Assembly (NCBI RefSeq): GCF_001514235.1
Contig: NZ_KQ948927.1
Location: 381,813-445,812, forward strand
DNA length: 64,000 bases
Direction: 5' to 3'
Origin: Streptomyces caeruleatus
GTDB taxonomy: Bacteria; Actinomycetota; Actinomycetes; Streptomycetales; Streptomycetaceae
The notes under the pieces are model-generated. The model saw only the letters and a program-made list of their open reading frames with translations. It ran no database searches and was not told where the DNA came from. Within the stretch, counting starts at the first letter, position 1; each line of letters begins with the position of its first letter. Shown piece after piece: positions 1 through 9,050 of this stretch. The position numbers and the translations under genes are program-made.

Positions 1-2
1 AG

Positions 3-1187
3 GCCCTGCACACCCCCCGCGACCTCGCCCACGACCTGGGCCTGCCGCCCTTCACCGGCGGCATGGTCGGCTACCTCGGCTACGACATCGTGCGCCGCCT
101 GGAGAAGATCGGCCCCGGCGAGCGGGACGACCTCAAACTCCCCGAGCTGACCATGCTGCTCACCAGCGACCTCGCCGTCATGGACCACTGGGAGGGCTCG
201 GTCCTGCTGATCGCCAACGCGATCAACCACAACGACCTCGATACGGGCGTCGACGAGGCCTACGCCGACGCCGTCGCCCGCCTCGACGCCATGCAGGCCG
301 ACCTCTCCCGCCCGGTCGCCCAGCCGCCCGCCGTCCTGCCCCCCTCCGAGCTCCCCGAGTACACCGCGCTGTGGGGCGGCGAGGACTTCCAGGAGGCCGT
401 CGAGGACATCAAGGAGCGCATCCGGGCCGGCGAGGCCTTCCAGGTCGTGCCCTCCCAGCGCTTCGAAACACCGTGCACGGCAAGCGCGTTGGACGTCTAC
501 CGGGTACTGCGGGCGACCAACCCCTCCCCGTACATGTACCTGTTCCGCTTCGACGGCTTCGACGTCGTCGGGTCCTCGCCCGAAGCCCTCGTGAAGGTCG
601 AGGACGGACAGGCCATGGTCCACCCCATCGCCGGCACCCGGTGGCGCGGCGCCACCCCGCAGGAGGACCAGGCCCTCGCCGACGAACTCATCGCCGACCC
701 CAAGGAGCGCGCCGAGCACCTGATGCTGGTCGACCTGGGCCGCAACGACCTGGGGCGGGTCTGCGAACCCGGTTCGGTCGAGGTCGTCGACTTCATGTCC
801 ATCGAGCGGTACTCGCACGTGATGCACATCGTCTCGACCGTCACCGGACGCGTGGCACCCGGCCGCACGGCCTTCGACGTCCTGACGGCCTGCTTCCCGG
901 CCGGCACCCTCTCCGGCGCGCCCAAGCCCCGGGCGATGCAGATCATCGACGAACTCGAACCGTCCCGCCGGGGGCTGTACGGCGGCTGCGTCGGCTATCT
1001 CGACTTCGCGGGCGACTCCGACACCGCCATCGCCATCCGTACGGCCCTGCTGCGCGGCGGCACGGCCTACGTCCAGGCGGGCGCGGGCATCGTCGCCGAC
1101 TCGGACCCGGTCGCCGAGGACACCGAATGCCGGAACAAGGCGGCGGCGGTCCTCCGGGCCGTCCACACCGCGAACCGCCTCAAGTGA
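3..1187 (+). CDS. trpE: Anthranilate synthase component I, 5'-truncated by window edge
   Basis: This is the C-terminal part of the large subunit that converts chorismate (with ammonia from the glutaminase subunit) to anthranilate, the first step of tryptophan synthesis. The open frame runs in from the window edge, so the start lies upstream; about 394 residues are visible. The chorismate-binding core is intact: PIAGTRWRG, the [12 protein letters not shown] stretch, the [11 protein letters not shown] stretch and [14 protein letters not shown], followed by [12 protein letters not shown]. The PIAGT motif and the downstream trp genes favour TrpE over PabB. No glutaminase domain is fused at the C-terminus. 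The regulatory leader would lie outside the window. Confidence 0.95.
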   Translation, partial: ALHTPRDLAHDLGLPPFTGGMVGYLGYDIVRRLEKIGPGERDDLKLPELTMLLTSDLAVMDHWEGSVLLIANAINHNDLDTGVDEAYADAVARLDAMQADLSRPVAQPPAVLPPSELPEYTALWGGEDFQEAVEDIKERIRAGEAFQVVPSQRFETPCTASALDVYRVLRATNPSPYMYLFRFDGFDVVGSSPEALVKVEDGQAMVHPIAGTRWRGATPQEDQALADELIADPKERAEHLMLVDLGRNDLGRVCEPGSVEVVDFMSIERYSHVMHIVSTVTGRVAPGRTAFDVLTACFPAGTLSGAPKPRAMQIIDELEPSRRGLYGGCVGYLDFAGDSDTAIAIRTALLRGGTAYVQAGAGIVADSDPVAEDTECRNKAAAVLRAVHTANRLK

Positions 1188-1230
1188 GGCCTCGCGGCCG
1201 CCTCGGGTGATCCCCGTAGCCGCTTCAGCC

Positions 1231-1260
1231 GAACCCCGGGTGACCGATCGCTCGGGGTTC
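1231..1260 (+). terminator. Stem-loop between trpE and the trp-associated membrane protein
   Basis: GAACCCCG at 1231-1238 is exactly complementary to CGGGGTTC at 1253-1260, giving an 8-bp stem with a 14-nt loop just before the next gene. There is no T-tract. It could be a weak trpE terminator or a processing element; the role is inferred. Confidence 0.35.
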
Positions 1261-1277
1261 GGGTGATAGTGGAGTAC

Positions 1278-1907
1278 GTGACTGCTGTTCCGCACCCCCG
1301 TTCCGAGGCCCCCGGCTCCGCCCGGGCCGGCCGTATGAGCCTCGCCGTAGCCCTGCTGTGCGGCGCGCTCGGCGCGGCCGTCGCGCTGCTCTCGACCCGG
1401 CAGCGCTGGTCGGAGGGCACCGTGACGGTGGCCGGCGGCCCGTTCCCCCTGATCGCCAAGGGCAGCGACGTCACCGGCGTCCCGGCGGCCCTGGCCATAG
1501 TGGGGCTCGCCGCGCTCGTCGCCGTCTTCGCCGTCCGCCGCGCAGGCCGCTTCATGGTCGCCGCCCTGCTCGCGCTCTCCGGCGCCGGCACCGTCGCCGC
1601 CGCCCTGCTCGGCGCCTCCGACAGTTCCGCGCTGGACGAGAAGGCCGCGCAGGCCTCCGGCGACACCTCGGCCACCGTCCAGGCCCTCACCCACACCGCC
1701 TGGCCGTACGTCGCGGCCGTCGGCGGCGCCCTGATCCTGCTCGCCGGACTGCTGGCCCTGCGCTACGGCCGGCTGTGGCCCGGCATGTCCGGCCGCTACG
1801 AGCGCGGCGGCGCCCCCCGGCCCCGCAGGTCCCCGGCCGCCGACCCCGACCGCCCCGAGGAACTCTGGAAGGCCCTCGACCGGGGCGAGGACCCGACCCG
1901 GAGCTGA
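1278..1907 (+). CDS. Trp-region conserved membrane protein (TIGR02234 type)
   Basis: A 209-residue predicted integral membrane protein with about four hydrophobic helices (roughly residues 18-38, 62-85, 92-112 and 145-165), an RQRWSEG stretch after the first helix, and a polar Pro/Arg-rich tail. Its place directly after trpE matches a conserved family of trp-associated membrane proteins in actinomycetes; no enzymatic function is established. Three in-frame GTG codons exist (1263, 1269, 1278). The last was chosen because it gives the usual VTAVPHPR-type N-terminus, with GGAG just upstream although the spacing is short. Confidence 0.8.
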   Translation: MTAVPHPRSEAPGSARAGRMSLAVALLCGALGAAVALLSTRQRWSEGTVTVAGGPFPLIAKGSDVTGVPAALAIVGLAALVAVFAVRRAGRFMVAALLALSGAGTVAAALLGASDSSALDEKAAQASGDTSATVQALTHTAWPYVAAVGGALILLAGLLALRYGRLWPGMSGRYERGGAPRPRRSPAADPDRPEELWKALDRGEDPTRS

Positions 1908-2031
1908 CCGGCACCCGACCGGGGCGGGCAGGCCGTGACCCCCGATCACCGCGCGCGGGCGCGTGCGGGACAATGACAGCGAGCGACCGGCTCACCCACG
2001 TACAACACGTACACAGCAAGAGGAGCAAGCA

Positions 2032-2277
2032 ATGGCGGGCAGCAGCCACGGTCACACCCCGGCCGCCTGGACCGGTGTCACGATCGCCTTCATCGGTTTC
2101 TGCGTCTCGGGCGCCTTCATGGTGATGGCGCAGCCCGCGGGCTTCTGGGCCGGCCTGGGGGTCGTGGTCCTCGGCGGCGTCGTCGGCTGGGTCATGCGCG
2201 GCATGGGCCTCGGCCAGCCCAAGGACTCGCACGTGCTCCTCGCGGAGAAGCGTGAGACGGCGGACGTCCAGGGCTGA
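2032..2277 (+). CDS. Small HGxxPAAW-type membrane protein
   Basis: An 81-residue protein beginning MAGSSHGHTPAAW, which fits the small actinobacterial HGxxPAAW family often found near trpC. Two hydrophobic segments (about residues 12-34 and 38-55) indicate a membrane hairpin; the C-terminal 25 residues are polar. The ATG at 2032 is preceded by AGAGGAGC about 5 nt upstream, so the longer in-frame start at 1963 is not used. Function unknown. Confidence 0.8.
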   Translation: MAGSSHGHTPAAWTGVTIAFIGFCVSGAFMVMAQPAGFWAGLGVVVLGGVVGWVMRGMGLGQPKDSHVLLAEKRETADVQG

Positions 2278-2387
2278 TCCCACAGGGCGGTCTCGTCCGA
2301 CCTCGCGGAGGGCGGCTACCGGTGCACGACGTACCGGAAGCCGCCCTCATGCGCGCGTGGGCGCCCGCACCGGGCACAATGCGAGGT

Positions 2388-2825
2388 GTGAACACCCACG
2401 GCCAGAGCGTGACGCGGCCCGGCCCGCAGGGCAGGGTCCGGCGGCTGGCCGTCCCCGCCGGGATCCTCGCGGCCGTCGCCGGCGCCTTCGCCTACGTCGG
2501 CGCCGTGGACCCGAACGAGCCGGGCCACTACCCCGCCTGCCCGCTCCTGCAGTACACCGGCATCTACTGCCCCGGCTGCGGCGGACTGCGCAGCGCGCAC
2601 GCCGTGGTCCACGGGGACTTCCTCGCGGCGCTCCAGGACAACGCGCTCGCCGTCGTCGGCTACGCGCTCTTCGCCGTGCTGTGGACCGTGTGGGTGGTCC
2701 GGGCGGCGCGCGGACGCCCGTTCAGGATCGATCCCGGGCCCGTGCAGCTGTGGGCCGCGGGGGCGTTGCTGCTGGTCTTCACGATTGTCCGAAACCTGCC
2801 GTTCGGTGGCTGGCTACACCCTTGA
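2388..2825 (+). CDS. DUF2752 membrane protein
   Basis: A 145-residue protein with the DUF2752 signature: CPLLQYTGIYCPGCGGLRS, i.e. a Cys-rich stretch after the first membrane helix, followed by two further hydrophobic helices. The family is widespread in actinobacteria and its function is unknown. The GTG at 2388 is favoured: a -10-like CACAAT at 2375-2380 ends 7 nt upstream, consistent with a leaderless transcript, and no well-placed ribosome-binding site is visible. The gene ends 135 bp before trpC. Confidence 0.75.
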   Translation: MNTHGQSVTRPGPQGRVRRLAVPAGILAAVAGAFAYVGAVDPNEPGHYPACPLLQYTGIYCPGCGGLRSAHAVVHGDFLAALQDNALAVVGYALFAVLWTVWVVRAARGRPFRIDPGPVQLWAAGALLLVFTIVRNLPFGGWLHP

Positions 2826-2960
2826 TCAACTGGAGAATGCCCAGGTACTGGGATTGCCGTCAACCGGATGCGAAGCCTTGGCCTTCCTCCGGATACCATC
2901 GAGTGACCGTAGGTTTCGTACCGCTTTCACAGTCCAACCGTCTGGAAGGGGGCCGCTCGC

Positions 2961-3770
2961 GTGAGTGTGCTCGACGAGATCATCGACGGAGTCCGTGCCG
3001 ACCTCGCGGAGCGGCAGGCGCGCGTCAGCCTCGACGAGCTCAAGGAGCGCGCGGCCAAGGCTCCCGCCGCCAAGGACGGGGTCGCCGCGCTCAAGGGCGA
3101 CGGCGTCAAGGTCATCTGCGAGGTCAAGCGCTCCAGCCCCTCCAAGGGCGCGCTGGCCGCCATCGCCGACCCGGCGGGCCTCGCCGCGGACTACGAGGCG
3201 GGCGGCGCGGCCGTCATCTCCGTCCTCACCGAACAGCGCCGCTTCGGCGGCTCGCTCGCCGACCTGGAGGCCGTCCGCGCCCGCGTGGACATCCCGGTCC
3301 TGCGCAAGGACTTCATCGTCACGTCGTATCAGCTGTGGGAGGCCCGCGCGTACGGCGCCGACCTCGCCCTGCTGATCGTCGCGGCCCTCGACCAGTCGGC
3401 CCTGGAGTCGCTGATCGAGCGCGCGGTGTCCATCGGCCTGACCCCGCTGGTCGAGGTGCACGACGAGGACGAGGTCGAGCGTGCCGTCGACGCGGGCGCC
3501 AAGATCATCGGAGTCAACGCGCGCAACCTGAAGACCCTCGAGGTCGACCGCGGCACCTTCGAGCGCGTCGCCCCCGAGATCCCCTCCGGCCTGGTCAAGG
3601 TCGCCGAATCGGGCGTCCGTGGCCCCCACGACCTCATCGCCTACGCCAACGCCGGCGCCGACGCGGTCCTGGTCGGCGAGTCCCTCGTCACGGGCAAGGA
3701 CCCGAAGTCGGCGGTCTCCGACCTGGTGGCGGCCGGCGAGCACCCCGCGCTCCGCCACGGCAGAGGCTGA
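2961..3770 (+). CDS. trpC: Indole-3-glycerol-phosphate synthase
   Basis: Closes the indole ring of CdRP with loss of CO2 and water, giving indole-3-glycerol phosphate. The 269-residue TIM barrel shows the family motifs: [11 protein letters not shown] with catalytic Glu54 and Lys56, PVLRKDFI with Lys116, GVNARNL and the phosphate-binding VAESGV and DAVLVGES loops. The GTG at 2961 has GGAAGGGG upstream. It is the first gene of the trpC-trpM-trpB-trpA cluster and is full length. Confidence 0.97.
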   Translation: MSVLDEIIDGVRADLAERQARVSLDELKERAAKAPAAKDGVAALKGDGVKVICEVKRSSPSKGALAAIADPAGLAADYEAGGAAVISVLTEQRRFGGSLADLEAVRARVDIPVLRKDFIVTSYQLWEARAYGADLALLIVAALDQSALESLIERAVSIGLTPLVEVHDEDEVERAVDAGAKIIGVNARNLKTLEVDRGTFERVAPEIPSGLVKVAESGVRGPHDLIAYANAGADAVLVGESLVTGKDPKSAVSDLVAAGEHPALRHGRG

Positions 3771-3791
3771 TCACCCGCTAGGCTGACCCCG

Positions 3792-4034
3792 ATGACTCTC
3801 ACCGTGACCACCGTGGACCGGCACGCCCGCCTCGCGCGCGGCTGCCGTCCCCGAGGCTGCCGTGCTCCGGCCCGCCGCGTGCACGGCCGCAGGGTCAGGT
3901 ACGTCATCGGTGACGAACCCGGGCAGGTCAACGGCCGCCGATGGCAGCGCCCCTCCAGGGGCGCGGGGCTCTGTTTGATTTGCGGCTACCGCCGCGCGGG
4001 CGCGACCAGCCACACACGGCCCGCGGTCGCCTGA
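3792..4034 (+). CDS. trpM: Small tryptophan-biosynthesis modulator TrpM
   Basis: A short Arg/Cys-rich protein (80 residues as read here) lying 21 bp after trpC and 59 bp before trpB, the position of trpM (also called trpX) in Streptomyces coelicolor, where the product modulates tryptophan synthesis and development. The stretches RLARGCRPRGCRAPARR and RYVIGDEPGQVNG match what is known of this small family. The last roughly 28 residues, from RPSRGAG on, are read through an interspersed chromosomal repeat, so the native C-terminus may have been altered or extended. Translation is inferred from conservation, not shown by the sequence alone. Confidence 0.7.
   Translation: MTLTVTTVDRHARLARGCRPRGCRAPARRVHGRRVRYVIGDEPGQVNGRRWQRPSRGAGLCLICGYRRAGATSHTRPAVA
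3944..4030 (+). repeat. Streptomyces-type interspersed GC-rich repeat inside the trpM-trpB gap
   Basis: Starts with a palindrome, GCGCCCC-TCCA-GGGGCGC (3949-3966), then GCGGGGCTCTG, a TTTGATTTGCGGCT segment and GCGCGACCAGCCACAC. The composite resembles a repeat I recognise from many Streptomyces intergenic regions. It overlaps the 3' end of trpM. Genome copy number cannot be checked from this window. Confidence 0.6.
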
Positions 4035-4093
4035 CCATCTCCGCCCCCACGGCGATTAGTGCACTCAACACAAACTCACCGTGAGGTACACGC

Positions 4094-5380
4094 ATGCCCA
4101 GCGACTTCTTCATCCCCGACCCGGAGGGTCAAGTCCCCAGCCCCGAAGGCTACTTCGGCGCGTTCGGCGGCAAGTTCATCCCGGAGGCCCTCGTCGCCGC
4201 CGTCGACGAGGTGGCCGTCGAGTACGACAAGGCCAAGCACGACCCCGAGTTCGCCCGCGAGCTCGACGACCTCCTGGTCAACTACACCGGCCGCCCCAGC
4301 TCCCTCACCGAGGTCCCCCGCTTCGCCGCGGAAGCGGGCGGCGCCCGGATCTTCCTGAAGCGGGAAGACCTCAACCACACCGGCTCCCACAAGATCAACA
4401 ACGTCCTCGGCCAGGCCCTGCTCACCAAGCGCATGGGCAAGACCCGAGTGATCGCGGAGACCGGGGCGGGCCAGCACGGCGTCGCGACGGCGACGGCCTG
4501 CGCCCTGTTCGGCCTCGACTGCACCATCTACATGGGCGAGATCGACACCCAGCGCCAGGCCCTCAACGTGGCCCGCATGCGCATGCTCGGCGCCGAGGTC
4601 ATCGCCGTGAAGTCCGGCAGCCGCACCCTGAAGGACGCCATCAACGAGGCGTTCCGCGACTGGGTCGCCAACGTCGACCGCACCCACTACCTCTTCGGTA
4701 CGGTCGCCGGCCCGCACCCCTTCCCCGCCATGGTCCGCGACTTCCACCGCGTCATCGGCGTCGAGGCCCGCCGCCAGCTCCTGGAGCGCGCCGGACGTCT
4801 CCCCGACGCGGCCGTCGCCTGCGTCGGCGGCGGCTCCAACGCCATCGGCCTCTTCCATGCCTTCATCCCCGACACGGACGTACGCCTCATCGGCTGCGAG
4901 CCCGCCGGGCACGGCGTCGAGACCGGCGAGCACGCGGCCACGCTGACCGCCGGCGAGCCCGGCATCCTGCACGGCTCCCGCTCCTACGTCCTCCAGGACG
5001 AGGAGGGCCAGATCACCGAGCCGTACTCGATCTCGGCCGGTCTGGACTACCCCGGCATCGGCCCGGAGCACTCCTACCTCAAGGACTCCGGCCGCGGCGA
5101 GTACCGCGCGGTCACCGACGACGCGGCCATGCAGGCCCTGCGCCTGCTGTCGCGCACCGAGGGCATCATCCCGGCGATCGAGAGCGCCCACGCGCTCGCG
5201 GGCGCCCTGGAGGTCGGCCGTGAACTGGGCAAGGACGGCCTGATCGTCGTCAACCTGTCCGGCCGCGGTGACAAGGACATGGACACGGCCGCGCGGTACT
5301 TCGGCCTGTACGACACCGACGCGGCCGTCGCAGCGGACGAGGCCGGCACGGGCGCGGAGATCGAGGGGGACGCCAAGTGA
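4094..5380 (+). CDS. trpB: Tryptophan synthase beta chain
   Basis: PLP enzyme that condenses indole with L-serine to L-tryptophan, working as an alpha2-beta2 complex with TrpA. The 428-residue protein has the PLP lysine in HTGSHKINN (Lys100), the ETGAGQHG catalytic loop, the phosphate-binding GGGSNAIG motif and the C-terminal [10 protein letters not shown]. The ATG at 4094 is preceded by GTGAGG about 7 nt upstream. Its stop overlaps the trpA GTG by 4 bp, indicating translational coupling. The C-terminus carries a short acidic/Ala-rich tail past the catalytic fold. Confidence 0.97.
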   Translation: MPSDFFIPDPEGQVPSPEGYFGAFGGKFIPEALVAAVDEVAVEYDKAKHDPEFARELDDLLVNYTGRPSSLTEVPRFAAEAGGARIFLKREDLNHTGSHKINNVLGQALLTKRMGKTRVIAETGAGQHGVATATACALFGLDCTIYMGEIDTQRQALNVARMRMLGAEVIAVKSGSRTLKDAINEAFRDWVANVDRTHYLFGTVAGPHPFPAMVRDFHRVIGVEARRQLLERAGRLPDAAVACVGGGSNAIGLFHAFIPDTDVRLIGCEPAGHGVETGEHAATLTAGEPGILHGSRSYVLQDEEGQITEPYSISAGLDYPGIGPEHSYLKDSGRGEYRAVTDDAAMQALRLLSRTEGIIPAIESAHALAGALEVGRELGKDGLIVVNLSGRGDKDMDTAARYFGLYDTDAAVAADEAGTGAEIEGDAK

Positions 5381-6195
5381 GCGGGAACATTCAGCTGCTG
5401 TCCGACACCCTCGCCGCCGCCAGGGCCGAGGGCCGCTCCGCGCTCATGGCCTACCTCCCGGCCGGGTTCCCGACCGTGGACGGCGGCATCGAGGCGATCA
5501 AGGCCGCCCTCGACGGCGGCGCGGACGTCGTGGAGGTCGGGCTGCCGCACAGCGACCCCGTCCTCGACGGCCCCGTCATCCAGACCGCCGACGACATCGC
5601 CCTGCGCGGCGGCGTCAAGATCGCGGACGTCATGCGGACGGTCAAGGAGGCCCACGCGGCCACCGGGAAGCCGATCCTCGTCATGACGTACTGGAACCCC
5701 ATCGACCGCTACGGCGTCGAGCGCTTCACCGCCGAGCTGGCCGAGGCCGGTGGCGCGGGCTGCATCCTGCCCGACCTGCCCGTCCAGGAGTCGGCGCTGT
5801 GGAGGGAGCACGCCGAGAAGCACGGACTCGCGACGGTCTTCGTCGTGGCGCCCAGCAGCAAGGACGAGCGGCTCGCGCAGATCACCGCGGCGGGCAGCGG
5901 GTTCGTCTACGCCGCCTCGCTGATGGGCGTCACCGGCACCCGCGAGTCCGTGGGCGCGCAGGCCCAGGACCTGGTCGAACGCACCCGCGCCACCGGCACC
6001 GACCTGCCGGTCTGCGTCGGGCTCGGCGTCTCCAACGCCGAGCAGGCCGCCGAGGTCGCCGGCTTCGCCGACGGCGTGATCGTCGGCTCGGCCTTCGTCA
6101 AGTGCATGCTGGACGCGCCGGACGACGCGGCCGGTGTCGAGGCCGTCCGCGCGCTCGCCGGTGACCTGGCGAAGGGCGTGCGCGGCCAGGCGTAA
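5377..6195 (+). CDS. trpA: Tryptophan synthase alpha chain
   Basis: Cleaves indole-3-glycerol phosphate to indole and glyceraldehyde 3-phosphate and passes indole to TrpB. The 272-residue TIM barrel has MAYLPAGFP, the catalytic Glu53 in [10 protein letters not shown] and the catalytic Asp64 in PVLDGP, plus the phosphate-binding VGLGVSN and GVIVGSAF motifs. GLPHSDP replaces the more usual GFPFSDP but keeps the acid residues. Last gene of the trp cluster; a strong hairpin follows at 6266-6294. Confidence 0.97.
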   Translation: MSGNIQLLSDTLAAARAEGRSALMAYLPAGFPTVDGGIEAIKAALDGGADVVEVGLPHSDPVLDGPVIQTADDIALRGGVKIADVMRTVKEAHAATGKPILVMTYWNPIDRYGVERFTAELAEAGGAGCILPDLPVQESALWREHAEKHGLATVFVVAPSSKDERLAQITAAGSGFVYAASLMGVTGTRESVGAQAQDLVERTRATGTDLPVCVGLGVSNAEQAAEVAGFADGVIVGSAFVKCMLDAPDDAAGVEAVRALAGDLAKGVRGQA

Positions 6196-6265
6196 CACCT
6201 TCAGGGGTGAAAGATCTTCAGAAGAAGGGCCTTCCGTACGACTCGCTCGAACGGGTGGACCTGAG

Positions 6266-6294
6266 ACCGGGGAGGCGCGCTGCGCCTCCCCGGT
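6266..6294 (+). terminator. Terminator of the trpCMBA operon
   Basis: ACCGGGGAGGCGC (6266-6278) pairs perfectly with GCGCCTCCCCGGT (6282-6294) around a 3-nt loop, followed by TCGTTCT. A 13-bp perfect GC-rich stem 70 bp after trpA is typical of Streptomyces intrinsic terminators. Confidence 0.85.
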
Positions 6295-6307
6295 TCGTTC
6301 TGCGGGT

Positions 6308-7084
6308 GTGAGCGAAAAGAATCGTGACGGAAAGCGGACCGCCCGGGAGCGGCTGGCGGCCGAGCGTGACAAGCAGAAGGCCGCCGACAAGCGGCGCCGC
6401 GCGCTGATCGTCGGCGCGAGCGTCGTCTGCGTGCTGGGACTCGCGGCGGTGATCGGAGTCGTCGCGGCGAACGCCGGCAAGGACGACAGCAGTGACTCGG
6501 CCGGGCCGGTCGTGGGGCCCTCGGGAGCGCAGGGCAAGGACGGCCTCGCGATCCCGGTCGGCGAGGAGAGCGCCAAGTCGACGCTCACGGTCTGGGAGGA
6601 CTTCCGCTGCCCGGCCTGCAAGTCCTTCGAGGAGGCGTACCGGTCGACGATCCACGAGCTGACGGACGCCGGCAAGCTCAGAGTCGACTACCACCTGGCG
6701 ACGATCATCGACGGCGGCATGGGCGGCACCGGCTCGCGCAACGCGGCGAACGCCGCGGCCTGCGCCCAGGACGCCGGAAAGTTCACGCCGTACCACGACG
6801 TGCTCTACCGGAACCAGCCGCCCGAGCAGGACGACGCCTTCGCCAAGAACAGCAAGCTGCTGGAGCTCGCGGCCAAGGTCGACGGCCTGGACACGCCCGC
6901 CTTCCGCAAGTGCGTCGAGGACGGCACCCACAACAGCTGGGTCAACAAGTCCAACGAGGCGTTCAAGAAGGGCGGCTTCAGCGGCACGCCGACGGTCCTG
7001 CTGAACGGCAAGAACATCTACCAGGACCAGACGATGACGCCGGCCAAGCTGAAGCAGATGGTGGAGGAGGCCGCCAAGGGATGA
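6308..7084 (+). CDS. Membrane-anchored DsbA-like thioredoxin-fold protein
   Basis: A 258-residue protein with a charged cytoplasmic N-terminus (residues 1-30), one membrane helix (about 31-54) and an extracytoplasmic thioredoxin domain with active site FRCPACKSFE (Cys101-Pro-Ala-Cys104). A GFSGTPTVLLNG segment supplies the cis-proline region, so the fold is DsbA/protein-disulfide-isomerase type (thioredoxin_4). It should oxidise or reshuffle disulfides in secreted proteins. The GTG at 6308 was chosen because longer starts would run through the trp terminator. It lies 97 bp before lgt, another envelope-biogenesis gene. Confidence 0.85.
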   Translation: MSEKNRDGKRTARERLAAERDKQKAADKRRRALIVGASVVCVLGLAAVIGVVAANAGKDDSSDSAGPVVGPSGAQGKDGLAIPVGEESAKSTLTVWEDFRCPACKSFEEAYRSTIHELTDAGKLRVDYHLATIIDGGMGGTGSRNAANAAACAQDAGKFTPYHDVLYRNQPPEQDDAFAKNSKLLELAAKVDGLDTPAFRKCVEDGTHNSWVNKSNEAFKKGGFSGTPTVLLNGKNIYQDQTMTPAKLKQMVEEAAKG

Positions 7085-7181
7085 GCCCCGCCCGGGGCCG
7101 ACTTCGGGCGCTGCCTGTTATGGACCCGTAGCCGGGCTGCCTGCCATCGCTGCCGCCCGGCAGGGTAGCGTCGACCTTGCC

Positions 7182-8138
7182 ATGGAACTTGCCTACATTC
7201 CCAGCCCGTCGCGCGGGGTGATCCACCTCGGTCCCATTCCGCTGCGCGGCTACGCCTTCTGCATCATCATCGGTGTCTTCGTAGCCGTCTGGCTCGGCAA
7301 CAAACGCTGGATCGCCCGGGGCGGGCGGGCCGGCACGGTGGCCGACATCGCGGTCTGGGCCGTCCCGTTCGGCCTGGTCGGCGGACGCCTCTACCACGTG
7401 ATCACGGACTACGAGCTGTACTTCAGCGAGGGCCGTGACTGGGTGGACGCGTTCAAGATCTGGGAGGGCGGCCTCGGCATCTGGGGCGCCATCGCGCTCG
7501 GCGCCGTGGGCGCGTGGATCGGATGTCGCCGTCGTGGCATCCCGCTGCCCGCGTACGCCGACGCCATCGCCCCCGGCATCGCCCTCGCGCAGGCCATCGG
7601 GCGCTGGGGCAACTGGTTCAACCAGGAGCTGTACGGGCGCCGGACCGACCTCCCCTGGGCGCTGGAGATCACCTCCTCCACGGACGGACGGGTGCCGGGC
7701 ACCTACCACCCGACGTTCCTCTACGAGTCGCTGTGGTGCATCGGCGTCGCCCTGCTGGTGATCTGGGCCGACCGCCGGTTCAAGCTGGGCCACGGACGGG
7801 CGTTCGCGCTGTACGTCGCCGCGTACTGCTCGGGCCGCGCGTGGATCGAGTACATGCGGGTCGACGACGCCCACCACATCCTGGGCGTGCGGCTGAACGT
7901 CTGGACCGCGCTGATCGTGTTCCTGCTGGCGGTGACGTACCTCGTGGTGTCGGCGAAGAAGCGGCCGGGCCGGGAAGAGGTCGTCGAGCCGGGAGCGTCT
8001 GCCTCCGGCGGTGGAGCCGACGGTGAGGCCGAGGCGTCCGATGAGGACCAGGCCGCCGACGGCGACGACCAGACCGAGGCCGAGACCGACGTGAAGGACG
8101 ACGTCAAGGACGAAGCCGGGTCGTCGAAGAAGACGTGA
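7182..8138 (+). CDS. lgt: Prolipoprotein diacylglyceryl transferase
   Basis: Transfers diacylglycerol from phosphatidylglycerol to the lipobox cysteine of lipoproteins at the membrane. The 318-residue protein has about seven membrane helices and the Lgt signature around residues 139-152 (AIGRWGNWFNQELYG), plus an Arg-Gly pair in PLRGYAF near the N-terminus. The last 50 residues form an acidic, Asp/Glu-rich low-complexity tail, common in actinobacterial Lgt. The window encodes lipoprotein substrates such as the livJ product and the small lipoprotein at 61959. Confidence 0.95.
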   Translation: MELAYIPSPSRGVIHLGPIPLRGYAFCIIIGVFVAVWLGNKRWIARGGRAGTVADIAVWAVPFGLVGGRLYHVITDYELYFSEGRDWVDAFKIWEGGLGIWGAIALGAVGAWIGCRRRGIPLPAYADAIAPGIALAQAIGRWGNWFNQELYGRRTDLPWALEITSSTDGRVPGTYHPTFLYESLWCIGVALLVIWADRRFKLGHGRAFALYVAAYCSGRAWIEYMRVDDAHHILGVRLNVWTALIVFLLAVTYLVVSAKKRPGREEVVEPGASASGGGADGEAEASDEDQAADGDDQTEAETDVKDDVKDEAGSSKKT

Positions 8139-8157
8139 GGCACAGCCGTACGGCGAT

Positions 8158-8187
8158 GAGGGCGCTCGGTGCTTACCGGGCGCCCTC
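8158..8187 (+). terminator. Bidirectional terminator between lgt and the CoA-lyase operon
   Basis: GAGGGCGCTCGGT (8158-8170) pairs with ACCGGGCGCCCTC (8175-8187), 13 bp with one G-T wobble and a GCTT loop, followed by CGTTGTGTGT. It lies between convergent genes and can serve both. Confidence 0.85.
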
Positions 8188-8216
8188 CGTTGTGTGTGGG
8201 AGGAAAGAGGGGGTGA

Positions 8217-9050
8217 TCAGCCGCGGCGCACCAGGGACAGGGTCCGCTGCGCCGTCGCCACCACCGCCGCGTCGATGAAGCTGCCGTCCGGCAGGGCCTG
8301 TGCGCCCTGGTTCGTCGCCGCCGCCTTGATGATCGTCTCCGCCTGTTGCAGCTCCTCCTCCGTGGGGAGGTAGGCCCGTTCGATCACTGGGAGCTGGCGG
8401 GGATGGATGGCCGCACGGCCGAGGAAGCCGAGGGCTCGGCCGTGGGCGCAGGTCGCGGCGAGGCCCTCCAGGTCGCGGATGTCGGGGTGGACCGTCTGGG
8501 GCGGTGGCGGCAGCCCTGCCGCCCTGGCCGCCACGACGACGCGGGAACGGGACCAGTCGAGGCCCGCGTCGCCCCGGATGCCCAGGTCGGCCCGTAGGTC
8601 CGCCTCGCCGAGGGCGATGCCGCGCAGGGACGGGTGGGCGGAGGCGATGGCGTACGCCCGCTCGATGGCCAGGGCCGACTCCAGCAGGGCGTGCAGCGGT
8701 GGGGCGCCGCCCGCGCTCGGCGGGGTGGTCTCCGCGAGGCGCACGATCTGGTCGGCGGAGCGCACCTTGGGCAGCCGGATGCCGGACAGGCCGGGGCGGG
8801 TGGCCAGCGCCTCCAGGTCCTTCGCCGCGGCCTGGGTGTCCAGGGCGTTCACCCGGACGTGGACGGGGACGGGGTGGTCCGGTTCGGAGAGCAGGTCGGC
8901 GGTGGCCGACCGGGCGTAGTCCTTGCGGTCCGGGGCGACCGCGTCCTCCAGGTCGACGATGACGATGTCGGCGCCGGACGTCAGGGCCTTGGCCACCACA
9001 TGGGGGCGGTCGCCGGGGGCGTACAGCCAGGTCAGCGGGAACCGTGTCAC
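8217..9050 (-). CDS. HpcH/HpaI-type CoA-ester lyase (citrate lyase beta/citramalyl-CoA lyase family)
   Basis: A 277-residue TIM-barrel protein with LYAPGDRP at the N-terminus, VDLEDAVAPDRK (metal/CoA region), RLPKV, LLESALAIERAY and a GEADLRADLG stretch, the set seen in CitE-like malyl-, citramalyl- and citryl-CoA lyases. Such enzymes split or form C-C bonds in CoA esters using Mg2+. The GTG at 9050 overlaps the stop of the preceding CoA-transferase gene by 4 bp. A transferase that makes a CoA ester followed by a lyase that cleaves it suggests a short acid-catabolic module, but the substrate cannot be read from sequence. Confidence 0.85.
   Translation of the reverse strand: MTRFPLTWLYAPGDRPHVVAKALTSGADIVIVDLEDAVAPDRKDYARSATADLLSEPDHPVPVHVRVNALDTQAAAKDLEALATRPGLSGIRLPKVRSADQIVRLAETTPPSAGGAPPLHALLESALAIERAYAIASAHPSLRGIALGEADLRADLGIRGDAGLDWSRSRVVVAARAAGLPPPPQTVHPDIRDLEGLAATCAHGRALGFLGRAAIHPRQLPVIERAYLPTEEELQQAETIIKAAATNQGAQALPDGSFIDAAVVATAQRTLSLVRRG

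Noticed and set aside
371..1210. Long Arg/Pro-rich frame overlapping trpE
   Set aside because: Shadow frame caused by high GC; composition is implausible and the trpE frame has all conserved motifs.
4076..5191. Long antisense frame over trpB
   Set aside because: Gly/Ala/Val-rich shadow of the trpB codon bias with no conserved features.
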